A stretch of DNA of 9,072 nucleotides from Lachnospiraceae bacterium UBA7060 (GCA_002493835.1 DLAA01000006.1:1-9072), one strand, 5' to 3'; positions 1 to 6,654 are shown, counted from the stretch's first letter. Notes: generated by a model not told the origin, from the sequence alone. Program-made: numbers and translations.

Positions 1-403
1 GCTGTTCTGTGAATAATTCAGGATGATTATTTCTATAAGCAATTAATGACATAGAATTCAGATGCAGCACAGATTTATGAAGGGGAGAGATTTATCCTGA
101 GAAAGCACTAGGAATGATTTGCTGCCCTAAAGCGTATAAGGAATTACGTATATTACACTATAAACTCTATGATTTATTAACACAACACTCTTGAACTTTT
201 AAACTCCATGGTGCCAGGTCTTCAAACTCCTCATCAGACATGTTTTTATTTGATCTTGCCTCGAGAAAATATCTGCGGCAGGATCGCCGTTCACATAAAA
301 GCATTCCCTTCTAAAGATGAATTATAAGAAAATATGAGATAAAATCAGTGGGATGCTGATATAAAAAAGTTTTATAAACCTGATGGGAAAGGAGAAACAT
401 GGC
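1..403. other. Mostly non-coding leader region
   Basis: Apart from the doubtful minus-strand frame at 167-304, no gene of useful length is visible on either strand. The stretch is AT-rich with scattered stops. No RNA gene, clear terminator or transposon end was recognised. A promoter for the gene at 404 should lie near its 3' end; AT-rich -10-like strings occur around 325-345, but no convincing -35/-10 pair was found. Confidence 0.4.
167..304 (-). other. Doubtful 45-codon reading frame, possible gene remnant
   Basis: A short minus-strand frame runs from ATG at 304 to TAG at 167, with a stop immediately upstream. The predicted peptide is 45 aa, Cys- and Arg-rich at its start (MLLCERRSCRRYF) and acidic in the middle (MSDEEFEDLAPW). 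The composition looks more protein-like than random, but there is no well-spaced ribosome binding site: the purine run AGAAGGGA touches the ATG. I do not recognise a family. It may be the 3' remnant of a longer decayed gene or chance. Confidence 0.15.
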
Positions 404-724
404 ATGAATGAAGTATGGTTAAAAATGGCTATGTTTTTAGGCAGATTGAATGGAGAGAATGTAGGAAGGGAAAGTTATGTGCGTATTCCGGAATATGAGG
501 AAGCGCTGGAAGTGTGGAAAGGGAAGAAACAGGAGTGGGAGAATTTTTTAGAAACCCTTCCCGTAGAGCAGAGGGAGAAGGCGGAGGAAATAAAGGAATG
601 CCAGGAAGATTTTGCCTCTGCTCAGGAGTTACGGGCATATATTCAGGGTTATGTGGATTGTGTGCAGGCGTTGTACTATATGGGGCTTTTGAAAGAAAAT
701 GAGGGGCTAAAATGGGATAAGTAG
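404..724 (+). CDS. Small helical protein of unknown function (DUF6809-like)
   Basis: This encodes a 106-aa soluble protein of unknown function. The start at 404 is preferred because GGGAAAGGAG (385-394) lies 9 bases upstream; the in-frame ATG at 383 would place that site inside the gene. The protein is charged and helical: an N-terminal MNEVWLKMAMFLGRLN segment, a central Glu/Lys-rich helix (YEEALEVWKGKKQEW), then an LPVEQREK turn and a C-terminal helix ending YIQGYVDCVQALYYMGLL. This order of an acidic helical pair, EQ turn and Tyr-Gly-rich last helix resembles small DUF6809-type proteins of Clostridia; that assignment is from memory and tentative. No signal peptide or membrane segment is seen. 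It stands alone, with 240 non-coding bases before the next gene, and its relation to the rest of the locus is unclear. Confidence 0.7.
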   Translation: MNEVWLKMAMFLGRLNGENVGRESYVRIPEYEEALEVWKGKKQEWENFLETLPVEQREKAEEIKECQEDFASAQELRAYIQGYVDCVQALYYMGLLKENEGLKWDK

Positions 725-814
725 ATTTACGGAGTATCATAAAGTGATTTCCATGCTATTTATCTAACTTTTCAAATAATAAATATTCCTAAAACCAATG
801 TAATATCATTCAAT

Positions 815-829
815 ATAGATATTTGCTAT
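815..829 (+). promoter_or_regulatory. Candidate LysR-type operator (ATAG-N7-CTAT), copy A
   Basis: ATAGATATTTGCTAT is an inverted repeat with 4-base arms and a 7-base centre, giving the T-N11-A signature typical of LysR-type binding sites. It lies in the conserved core of the duplicated block, 135 bases upstream of the MATE start, and overlaps the candidate -35 element at 823-828. The likely regulator is the LysR protein encoded at 6655-7542 (inference). Confidence 0.5.
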
Positions 830-851
830 GTAGCTGTTTTCGATTTATATT
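823..851 (+). promoter_or_regulatory. Candidate sigma-A promoter of the MATE operon
   Basis: TTGCTA (823-828) and TATATT (846-851) are separated by 17 bases, matching 4/6 and 5/6 of the vegetative consensus. The -35 sits inside the candidate LysR box, so binding could block or recruit polymerase. The second copy of the block lacks the bases holding this -10, so the CapK-like operon would need a different -10, for example TATAGA at 2991-2996 with a short 15-base spacer. Confidence 0.35.
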
Positions 852-964
852 ATGAAGCAGGGAACAAGTGAATCTATAAGAATGAACAAGGATTGGCTTT
901 AGGAATTTTTTGTTTATGGCAGTAGAAAACAATTTAAGTGGTTTTCTATTGCGGGGGAGGCAGT

Positions 965-2329
965 ATGGCAGAAACAGCACAAAAAGAAAACATCATGGGG
1001 ACGCAGAAAATGAGTAAACTGGTTTTGTTTACCGGTATTCCCCTAATGATCAGTCTATTTATCAATTCCCTGTATAACTTTGTGGATTCCATGTTTGTAT
1101 CACAGGTGTCGGAAAAAGCGCTGGCGGCACTTTCCCTGGCGGCGCCGGTACAGCTTCTGGTATCTGCGCTGGGACTGGGAAATGCAGTAGGTCTGAATGC
1201 CGTAATCTCCAAAGCCCTTGGCAGAAAGGATACAGGGGAAGTCCGCAGGGCGGCTGATGCGGCGATTTTTATTGCCCTTTGTTCGTGGGTGGTGATTACC
1301 GCATTGTGCTTGCTGTTTGTAAAGCGCTATTTTATATGGCAGTCAGGCGGGGATGAAGTGATTGCAGAATACGGAATACAGTATCTCTCAGTATGTATGC
1401 TGTTTTCTCTGGGACAGATGGGACAGTGGGTATTTGATCGTTTTGTCATTGCAAGCGGACGTTCCGGGCTGTTTCTGTTTACGCTGTCTGCGGCTTCCAT
1501 TACAAACCTGATTCTTGACCCGGTTTTCATTTTTGGATTATTTGGAGTGCCGAGGCTGGAAACATTGGGTGCGGCTATTGCTACAGTCATCGGGCAGACA
1601 GTGGGTATGTTTGCAGGGATCGTGATCAATCGGAAGTGGAACCGGGAAATCCCGTTTGGGTTTACGCTCCGGCCGGATAAAAACAGCATTTTGAATATTT
1701 TGAAAGTCGGGTTTCCTTCTACTTTGGTACAGATTCTGACATCCTTTGTCGGTATCCTGATGAACTCTATTTTAATTACATTTTCCTCTACGGCAGTGGC
1801 TGTCTATGGAATCTGTATACGCATCAATGGTGTTTCGACAGTAGGAATCCATGGGATTACGAATGGGCTGATCCCGATTGTTGCTTATAACTATGGTGCG
1901 GCAAACAGGAGACGAGTTTCCCATGCGGTTCGGTGGTCGTTTCTATACGGTACACTGTTTTATCTGCCCTTTTTTGCAGTGCTGGAGATTGCCCCAACGT
2001 GGGTCCTGCGTATTTTTGAGGCTTCGGACTATATGCTGGAGATTGGCATTCCGGCGCTCCGCATATTGGCATTTGCATGGATTGTGACAATTCCGGCGCT
2101 TACCATATCGGCAGGACTGCAGGGATTATCCATGGGAATGAGCAGCATGATCCTTACAATGGCGAGGCAGGCAGCCCTGCCGCTTCTTTTTGCAGGATTG
2201 CTCAGCAGGCTGGGAAATGTGGATCTGCTGTGGATGGGATTTATTTTTGCGGAATTTTTAGGGATACCTTTGGCAGTATGGTTTTGGAAGAAAGGTTACG
2301 GGCAGATACAGGGAGGAAAGTTTGAATGA
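965..2329 (+). CDS. MATE family multidrug/metabolite exporter
   Basis: A 454-aa membrane protein of the multidrug and toxic compound extrusion family, which exports organic cations or other small molecules in exchange for Na+ or H+. Length and organisation match a complete MATE protein of about 12 membrane helices. Recognisable family features are LYNFVDSMFVSQ in the first helix region (about residues 36-47) and NLILDPVFIFGLFGVP followed by GAAIATVIGQ (about 181-211), the typical MATE signature. The start at 965 is supported by GGGGGAGG at 953-960; the in-frame GTG at 938 would lie upstream of that site. The TGA stop overlaps the next start as ATGA, so the two genes are translationally coupled. 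Regulation is probably through the duplicated LysR-box block upstream. The substrate cannot be inferred. The family call is secure. Confidence 0.93.
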   Translation: MAETAQKENIMGTQKMSKLVLFTGIPLMISLFINSLYNFVDSMFVSQVSEKALAALSLAAPVQLLVSALGLGNAVGLNAVISKALGRKDTGEVRRAADAAIFIALCSWVVITALCLLFVKRYFIWQSGGDEVIAEYGIQYLSVCMLFSLGQMGQWVFDRFVIASGRSGLFLFTLSAASITNLILDPVFIFGLFGVPRLETLGAAIATVIGQTVGMFAGIVINRKWNREIPFGFTLRPDKNSILNILKVGFPSTLVQILTSFVGILMNSILITFSSTAVAVYGICIRINGVSTVGIHGITNGLIPIVAYNYGAANRRRVSHAVRWSFLYGTLFYLPFFAVLEIAPTWVLRIFEASDYMLEIGIPALRILAFAWIVTIPALTISAGLQGLSMGMSSMILTMARQAALPLLFAGLLSRLGNVDLLWMGFIFAEFLGIPLAVWFWKKGYGQIQGGKFE

Positions 2330-2916
2330 AAAAAGCATTGGTAATAGCAGCGGTATTTATTTTGTTGATAAGCTTTGCAGGATGCGGAGCGCATGTTTCG
2401 GGTACGAATGGGGACGATTCCATGGACGGGCAAGGCAGACGGGAAGGAGAAGGGGATTTGGCGGTAATAGAAAATTCGGAGGAGGCGGCTGCAGTGGAAG
2501 AAGCGCTGGAGCTGCTTTCGCAGTATGACCTCCACGCCTCCATGAATTACATGGTTCATTTTGCCATTGCGGATGCGGATGGAAACAGCGTGGCGGTGGA
2601 GTATATCGACAATGAAATGGTGGTGACCAAGACCCCTGTACTGACCAATTTTTATCTGGCAGAGGGGGAAAAACAGGGAATTGATACAGGCCAGTCCCAT
2701 GAGAGGTTTGACATATTGACAGAGACGCTTACAGGGAAACCATCCATGACGCAGGCTGAGGTAAGGGATGCTTTGGACAGTGTAAGCAAGGACAATTTCG
2801 GTGAGTTTGAATCTACGGAGTGGAGCATTGTCTTTGACCAGTCTGCTTTGACTGCGACTTATTACCATAGGGAGAATTATGGGAACGCGTATTTCTTTCA
2901 AATAATGGGAAAATAG
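2326..2916 (+). CDS. Lipoprotein-like C-terminal fragment of an Ntn (choloylglycine-hydrolase-like) hydrolase
   Basis: A 196-aa protein beginning with a lipoprotein signal peptide (MKKALVIAAVFILLISFAGC, lipobox Cys20), then a polar linker to about residue 53. From there to the end it closely matches the C-terminal part (about residues 215-357) of the full-length hydrolase at 7940-9013: shared blocks include YDLHAS, SVAVEYIDNEM, TNFYL.EGEK, STEWSIV and YYHRENY. By eye identity is above half. The nucleophile half of the family fold, with the catalytic Cys and the GRNFDW motif, is missing, so hydrolytic activity is not expected. It starts inside the MATE stop codon (ATGA) and is cotranslated with it. 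It may be the product of a deletion joining a lipoprotein start to a hydrolase tail, a non-catalytic binding lipoprotein, or an assembly join. The frame is fully open, which argues for recent origin or for function. Confidence 0.75.
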   Translation: MKKALVIAAVFILLISFAGCGAHVSGTNGDDSMDGQGRREGEGDLAVIENSEEAAAVEEALELLSQYDLHASMNYMVHFAIADADGNSVAVEYIDNEMVVTKTPVLTNFYLAEGEKQGIDTGQSHERFDILTETLTGKPSMTQAEVRDALDSVSKDNFGEFESTEWSIVFDQSALTATYYHRENYGNAYFFQIMGK

Positions 2917-2920
2917 TATT

Positions 2921-2991
2921 TTGAAAATAACATTTCTAAAACCTATGCTAATACATTCAATATAGATATTTGCTATTATACGGAAACAAGT
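2921..2991 (+). repeat. Regulatory direct repeat, copy B (upstream of CapK-like operon)
   Basis: This is the second copy of the block at 772-869, starting right after the stop of the truncated hydrolase gene. Bases 2954-2976 are identical to 807-829, and CTAAAACC and GGAAACAAGT flank the core as in copy A. Compared with copy A, about 26 bases between the core and GGAAACAAGT are absent. It lies 50-120 bases before the CapK-like start codon. Confidence 0.75.
2962..2976 (+). promoter_or_regulatory. Candidate LysR-type operator (ATAG-N7-CTAT), copy B
   Basis: This 15-base inverted repeat with T-N11-A spacing is identical to the one at 815-829. It lies 66 bases upstream of the CapK-like start codon. 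It would place the four-gene operon under the same LysR-type control as the MATE operon (inference). Confidence 0.5.
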
Positions 2992-3041
2992 ATAGACTTT
3001 AAATTAAGATAAACATATTTACGAACTGGAGGTGACGGGGT

Positions 3042-4496
3042 ATGGCCGATAGTATCAATTTTTTCCGCCTGCTGTGGAATCTTTACAGGCTGATAAGAAA
3101 TACAGGCAGGACGAAAGAACAAATTGAGAGGCTGCAGAAAAAGAAGCTGGAAAAGCTGCTCTTATACGCTTATGATCATTCCCCTTATTATAGGAGGGTA
3201 TTTGAGGCAGAGGGCATTTTCAGGGGAAAAATCAGGACGACACCCCTTGAGAAGTTCCCAGTGCTGGATAAGGAAATCCTAATGGAACATTTTGACGAGC
3301 TGGTGACGGATCGCAGCCTGCAACAGAAAGAATTACTCAAATTTGATGAAAACTCAGAAGATGACGGGGAAATATATCTTTGCAGATACCATGTAGTACA
3401 TTCTTCCGGCAGTACCGGAACGCCCAGATATTTTGTATATGACAATGAGGCATGGGAACAGATGCTGACTGGTATCATCCGGGGGGCTCTTTGGGGAATG
3501 TCCATGGGATCTGCGTTGAGATTACTTGCAGAAAAACCAAGAATCCTTTACATAGCAGCCACGGACGGACGTTATGGAGGTGCTATGGCAGTGGGTGACG
3601 GAATCAGGGGAGTCCGCGCAGAACAGAGATTTTTGGATATTAACACACCGCTGGCAAAATGGAGTGAGGTTGTAGGGGAGTTTCGTCCCAATATCATTAT
3701 AGGATACCCGTCTGCGGTCAAGATTTTGGCGGAACTGACAGACAGGGAAAAGAAACCGCTTTATATCAGGCGGGTAATTTCCTGCGGAGAACCGTTGAGT
3801 GCAGGACTGCGTAAATTTCTTGAAAATGCGTTCCATGCAGAAGTAATCAATTTCTACGGTGCCAGTGAGTCCCTTGCCCTGGGTGTGGAGCAGCGGGCGG
3901 ATGAGGGAATGGTTCTATTTGATGATCTGAATGTGATAGAAGTGGTTGATGGGGAGATGTATGTGACCTGCCTTTATAATTTCACACAGCCGCTGATCCG
4001 ATACCGTATATCCGACAAGCTTGTTCTGCATGAGGCAAAGACCGATAAGAAGCGCCGTATATTCGAGTTCGCGAAGCGAAACTCGCAACCCCGCGAAGCT
4101 CAATTTTTTACAAGGGCGGATGTGCTGCTGTGCCGCAGCGAGGATATAATGTGGTTTGAAAAGTCGGACGGCAGCAGGGAATGCCTGCATCCCCTTTCCA
4201 TGGAGGGGTTCTGTGTGGAGGGTCTGTTGGATTATCAGTTTTGCCAGACTTCGGGCACTTCCTTTGAAATGCTGGCTGAGATAGGGGAGTCGGCGGAGCA
4301 GGTTACAGTAACAGGGGAAATACTCAGGCAGGTAAGAAAGCTGCTGGCAGATAAAAATTTGGAAGAAATCCAGTTTTCCGTCCGATTTGTTGGGCAGATC
4401 ACACCGGATCAGTATACAGGAAATAAACCGTTAATTATAAGAAGAATGGAGGACAAGAAAAATGACAAGGACAAACATTATCGGAAAGCAATTTGA
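3042..4496 (+). CDS. PaaK/CapK-like acyl-adenylating enzyme (phenylacetate-CoA ligase / F390 synthetase-like)
   Basis: A 484-aa cytoplasmic member of the ANL adenylating superfamily, PaaK/CapK branch, which activates a carboxylate with ATP. Visible motifs are the ATP-binding loop HSSGSTGTP (120-128), FYGASES (271-277), RYRISD (320-325), the hinge-like CRSED (364-368), and TGNKPLIIR near the end (459-467), where the Lys may be catalytic. The N-terminal helical region with YDHSPYYRRVF (44-54) is typical of the branch. A strong GGAGGTGA site (3028-3035) fixes the start 6 bases downstream. Residues about 341-355 are encoded by a palindrome-rich segment that looks like an in-frame insertion just before the C-terminal domain (FTRAD...CRSED). 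The last 16 residues are very polar and overlap the next gene by 35 bases, so the true fold probably ends near residue 468. The substrate is unknown. It heads a four-gene operon. Confidence 0.85.
   Translation: MADSINFFRLLWNLYRLIRNTGRTKEQIERLQKKKLEKLLLYAYDHSPYYRRVFEAEGIFRGKIRTTPLEKFPVLDKEILMEHFDELVTDRSLQQKELLKFDENSEDDGEIYLCRYHVVHSSGSTGTPRYFVYDNEAWEQMLTGIIRGALWGMSMGSALRLLAEKPRILYIAATDGRYGGAMAVGDGIRGVRAEQRFLDINTPLAKWSEVVGEFRPNIIIGYPSAVKILAELTDREKKPLYIRRVISCGEPLSAGLRKFLENAFHAEVINFYGASESLALGVEQRADEGMVLFDDLNVIEVVDGEMYVTCLYNFTQPLIRYRISDKLVLHEAKTDKKRRIFEFAKRNSQPREAQFFTRADVLLCRSEDIMWFEKSDGSRECLHPLSMEGFCVEGLLDYQFCQTSGTSFEMLAEIGESAEQVTVTGEILRQVRKLLADKNLEEIQFSVRFVGQITPDQYTGNKPLIIRRMEDKKNDKDKHYRKAI
4062..4106 (+). 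repeat. Palindrome-rich in-frame insertion within the CapK-like gene
   Basis: CGAGTTCGC (4064-4072) pairs with GCGAAACTCG (4076-4085) around a GAA loop with one bulged base. CGCGAAGC occurs twice (4070-4077 and 4092-4099), allowing an alternative hairpin (4065-4073 with 4092-4101) followed by six T. The encoded residues (FEFAKRNSQPREAQF) are polar and low in family-like character, between the RYRISD region and FTRAD. This resembles a short palindromic element inserted in frame. Confidence 0.45.
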
Positions 4497-5361
4497 TGAG
4501 GAGCGAGCGCTGTACCATTTACAGAATGCGGATGTGACAGACTGCATATTTGCAGGACCGGCGGACGGGGAATCCGTACTCAAGGAGTCTGTGGATGTGG
4601 GACTTAAAAACTGCCGTTTTTCCCTGCGTTATCCCCTGTGGCATGTAAAGGGTTTTGCCATGGCGGAATCCTCTATGGATGACAAAACCCGCGCGGCAAT
4701 CTGGTATGCGGAAAATGGCGATATTACAGACTGTGTGCTGGGAGGGATTAAGGCGGTACGGGAGTGTGCGCATATCCGTCTGGAACGCTGCCAGGTGGAA
4801 TCACAGGAGTTTGGCTGGAAGTCGCAGGACATTACACTTGTTGATACGGATATAGTGTCCGAGTACTTATTTATGGACAGCCGGGATGTGAAACTGCGCA
4901 GCGTAAAGATGAAGGGAAAATATTCTTTCCAGTATATGGAGAATTTGGAGATAGATGACTGCGAGCTGGATACAAAGGATGCTTTCTGGCACAGCAAAAA
5001 CGTCACTGTGAGGGACAGCATCGTGAAAGGCGAGTATCTGGGATGGTTTTCCGAGAACCTGACACTGATTAACTGCAAAATCATCGGTACGCAGCCTCTG
5101 TGCTACTGCAAAAACCTGAAGCTGGTGAACTGTACCATGGAGGATACGGATCTGTCCTTTGAATACTCTGATGTGGAAGCGGATGTGAAAGGCCATATCC
5201 TCTCCGTGAAAAATCCCAAATCCGGCCGGATCACTGCGGACAGCGTGGGAGAGATCATCCGGGGCGATGCCGTCATGGAATGCACGGGAGAGGTCATACT
5301 CCGGACGAAAACGGAGAAAGAGGTAGATCAAACTGCGGAAATGAAAAAGGATATTGCCTGA
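4462..5361 (+). CDS. DUF3737 family right-handed beta-helix protein
   Basis: A 299-aa soluble protein matching the DUF3737 family, whose function is not established. From about residue 25 to 235 it consists of repeated beta-helix rungs with a hydrophobic-polar strand followed by an acidic/Cys turn: DVTDCIF, DITDCVL, HIRLERCQV, DITLVDTDIV, DVKLRSVKM, NLEIDDCEL, NVTVRDSIV, NLTLINCKI, NLKLVNCTM. Conserved aromatic stretches (RYPLWHVKGF, AIWYAENGDI) are typical of the family. No signal peptide or membrane segment is present. The start at 4462 is supported by GGAGG at 4448-4452, 9 bases upstream and inside the 3' end of the CapK-like gene, so the two are coupled. DUF3737 genes often lie beside LysR regulators and metabolic enzymes in Firmicutes (general recollection), as here. 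Length is usual for the family. Confidence 0.85.
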   Translation: MTRTNIIGKQFDEERALYHLQNADVTDCIFAGPADGESVLKESVDVGLKNCRFSLRYPLWHVKGFAMAESSMDDKTRAAIWYAENGDITDCVLGGIKAVRECAHIRLERCQVESQEFGWKSQDITLVDTDIVSEYLFMDSRDVKLRSVKMKGKYSFQYMENLEIDDCELDTKDAFWHSKNVTVRDSIVKGEYLGWFSENLTLINCKIIGTQPLCYCKNLKLVNCTMEDTDLSFEYSDVEADVKGHILSVKNPKSGRITADSVGEIIRGDAVMECTGEVILRTKTEKEVDQTAEMKKDIA

Positions 5362-5378
5362 GAGAAGTGTGTTTAGAT

Positions 5379-5392
5379 GCCGCTTATGCGGC
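5379..5392 (+). promoter_or_regulatory. Short hairpin before the 77-aa gene start
   Basis: GCCGC (5379-5383) and GCGGC (5388-5392) form a perfect 5-bp stem with a TTAT loop, between the DUF3737 stop and the next start codon (5408). There is no T tract, so it is not an intrinsic terminator. It could affect translation start or RNA stability within the operon. Confidence 0.3.
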
Positions 5393-5407
5393 GGAATGAG
5401 AGGAAAG

Positions 5408-5641
5408 ATGTTAAGCGGTTACCAAACAGAGGAAGAACTGATTCAGAATATGGCAGATGCCGGCTGTAAGGAGGAAATGGCTGCAGATGTCCTAAACTGC
5501 TTAAAGCAGGGACAGAGGAAAAAAGGACTTTTGCTGCTGCAGGGACAGAGGGAAACACTGCTTGACGGGATTCACAGAAACCAGTCCTGTATAGACTATC
5601 TGGATGATGTTCTGGGCGGGATACGAAAAGGAGATACATGA
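5408..5641 (+). CDS. Small helical protein, paralogous to the one at 7720
   Basis: A 77-aa cytoplasmic protein of unknown function. The start at 5408 (MLSGYQTEEEL) is chosen because GAGAGG lies 4 bases upstream and the resulting length matches the related 78-aa protein at 7720-7956; the open frame extends back to a TTG at 5354, but that part overlaps DUF3737 and looks non-coding. It has an N-terminal helix ending in an AGCKEEMAADVL turn, a KQGQRKKGLLLLQGQRETLL helix, and a C-terminal QSCIDYLDDVLGGIRK helix. This resembles a Clostridial family of small helical proteins with an AGCS-E-T-I..FL, Q-L-R-L-L..R..LL, IDCLDYL pattern (recollection). Its stop overlaps the next start (ATGA), implying coupled translation with the membrane protein that follows. 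No DNA-binding motif is seen. A partner or regulatory role is possible but unproven. Confidence 0.75.
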   Translation: MLSGYQTEEELIQNMADAGCKEEMAADVLNCLKQGQRKKGLLLLQGQRETLLDGIHRNQSCIDYLDDVLGGIRKGDT

Positions 5642-6654
5642 TAGCAGAATACTTTTGTAAGGGTCTGCTGATCGGTTTTATATTCGGGGTGCCTGCCGGA
5701 GCCATTGGAGCATTGACAATAGGGAGAACGCTGGATAAGGGATTTACAGCCGGTCAGAATATCCTTCAGATCATTGGAGGAATACTGATCCTGCTCTTGG
5801 GGTTCAGTGTACTTTGCAAAAAGAAGGCGGCAGTGGTGCAGTGTAGCGCTGTACAGAAAGAATCAAAAGGAACATTGGCTTTTTGTTTTCTGTCGGCATT
5901 TACGACAGCATTGGTGAATCCGGCAACCATACTCTCGTTTATGGCAGCCTTTGATGCTTTTGGGATTCAGGGAGGGCTGGATGCAGGACAGGGAACTGTC
6001 CTGATTATTGGAATTTATACCGGAACGCTTTGCTGGTGGCTTGCGCTCAGTGATATTACAGCATATTTCCGGGATAGAGTGACAGGAAAAATATACCGAT
6101 GGCTGAACTGCATTTTAGGCTGTCTTATGATAGGGTTTGGCATAATTATGGCAGTTATTTCCATATGTCTGATAAGCGTTCTGGCGGGATGCGGCAGTCT
6201 GACGTCAAAGGAGGAACCGCAGCAAAGTATAGCTGATATGGGGTCTGATTATACAGGGCAGCCTGAAGTTGAAGTACAGGGCAGCATGGAAACCGGAGAA
6301 ATGAATATATTGATGAAAATTGATGATGAAACTGTTGCGGTAGAATGGGAAGATAATGAGTCAGTTTCGGCGCTTGCAGAGCTACTCCGTGAACAGCCCT
6401 TATCCATACAGATGTCCATGTACGGAGACTTTGAACAGGTTGGTTCTCTTGGAACAAGCCTGCCCAGAGAGGATGAACAGACGACAACGCAGGCAGGGGA
6501 TATTGTCCTGTATTCCGGCAGCCAGATTGTGGTGTTCTATGGTTCCAATTCTTGGGCGTACACAAGACTTGGCAGGATTACGGACAAATCCACTGAAGAA
6601 TTAGCGGAACTTTTGGGCAGTGGGGATGTGACAATCACATTGGAATTAAGGTAA
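5638..6654 (+). CDS. Chimeric ORF: shortened LysE-family translocator fused to a cyclophilin-like lipoprotein
   Basis: A single 338-aa frame contains two unrelated parts. Residues 1 to about 170 are a LysE/RhtB-type membrane exporter: KGLLIGFIFGVPAGAIGALT at the start, FLSAFTTALVNPATILSF (83-101), and a last helix ILGCLMIGFGII (159-170). LysE proteins usually have about 200 residues; here helices 1 and 2-3 appear joined at GFTAG/QNILQIIGG (35-48), suggesting about 40-50 missing residues. At about 171 the LysE helix runs directly into a lipoprotein signal (ISICLISVLAGC, lipobox Cys185), a linker, and from about 223 a cyclophilin-like domain (MNILMKIDDETVAVEW, AGDIVLYSGSQIVVFYGSNSWAYTRLGRI). 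An in-frame ATG at 6148 (residue 171) could start the lipoprotein separately but has no good ribosome site. The gene overlaps the preceding small gene by ATGA. It could be a real fusion, the relic of two deletions, or an assembly chimera. Confidence 0.75.
   Translation: MIAEYFCKGLLIGFIFGVPAGAIGALTIGRTLDKGFTAGQNILQIIGGILILLLGFSVLCKKKAAVVQCSAVQKESKGTLAFCFLSAFTTALVNPATILSFMAAFDAFGIQGGLDAGQGTVLIIGIYTGTLCWWLALSDITAYFRDRVTGKIYRWLNCILGCLMIGFGIIMAVISICLISVLAGCGSLTSKEEPQQSIADMGSDYTGQPEVEVQGSMETGEMNILMKIDDETVAVEWEDNESVSALAELLREQPLSIQMSMYGDFEQVGSLGTSLPREDEQTTTQAGDIVLYSGSQIVVFYGSNSWAYTRLGRITDKSTEELAELLGSGDVTITLELR

Larger units (their letters stand above)
772..869 (+). repeat. Regulatory direct repeat, copy A (upstream of MATE operon)
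   Basis: This block is shared with 2921-2991. The core is a 23-base stretch at 807-829 identical to 2954-2976. Similarity extends upstream through CTAAAACC, and downstream a GGAACAAGT motif (861-869) matches GGAAACAAGT (2982-2991), with about 26 extra bases in this copy. Both copies lie upstream of the first gene of an operon, so the block is most likely regulatory rather than a mobile repeat. Confidence 0.75.

Noticed and set aside
383..403. Longer form of the first protein starting at ATG 383
   Set aside because: The strong GGGAAAGGAG site would lie inside it; it is correctly spaced for ATG 404.
2296..2901. 201-codon minus-strand open frame opposite the truncated hydrolase
   Set aside because: The plus strand is strongly homologous to the complete hydrolase at 7940-9013, so the antisense frame is a shadow.
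807..2976. Two copies of a 23-base repeat as a possible CRISPR remnant
   Set aside because: Only two copies, more than 2 kb apart with genes between them, each placed before an operon; this fits a regulatory site.
4064..4109. Hairpin followed by six T, resembling an intrinsic terminator
   Set aside because: It lies inside an intact reading frame whose downstream part still matches the adenylating-enzyme C-terminal domain, so a true terminator is unlikely; treated as an in-frame palindromic insertion.
4867..5331. Long minus-strand open frame opposite the DUF3737 gene
   Set aside because: It lies within a clearly coding plus-strand gene with family-like beta-helix repeats; the antisense peptide has no recognisable features or ribosome site.
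5354..5407. Longer form of the small protein starting at TTG 5354, with a Cys-x-x-Cys-like stretch
   Set aside because: The ribosome site and the length of the paralogue support the start at 5408; the upstream part overlaps the DUF3737 end and a hairpin.
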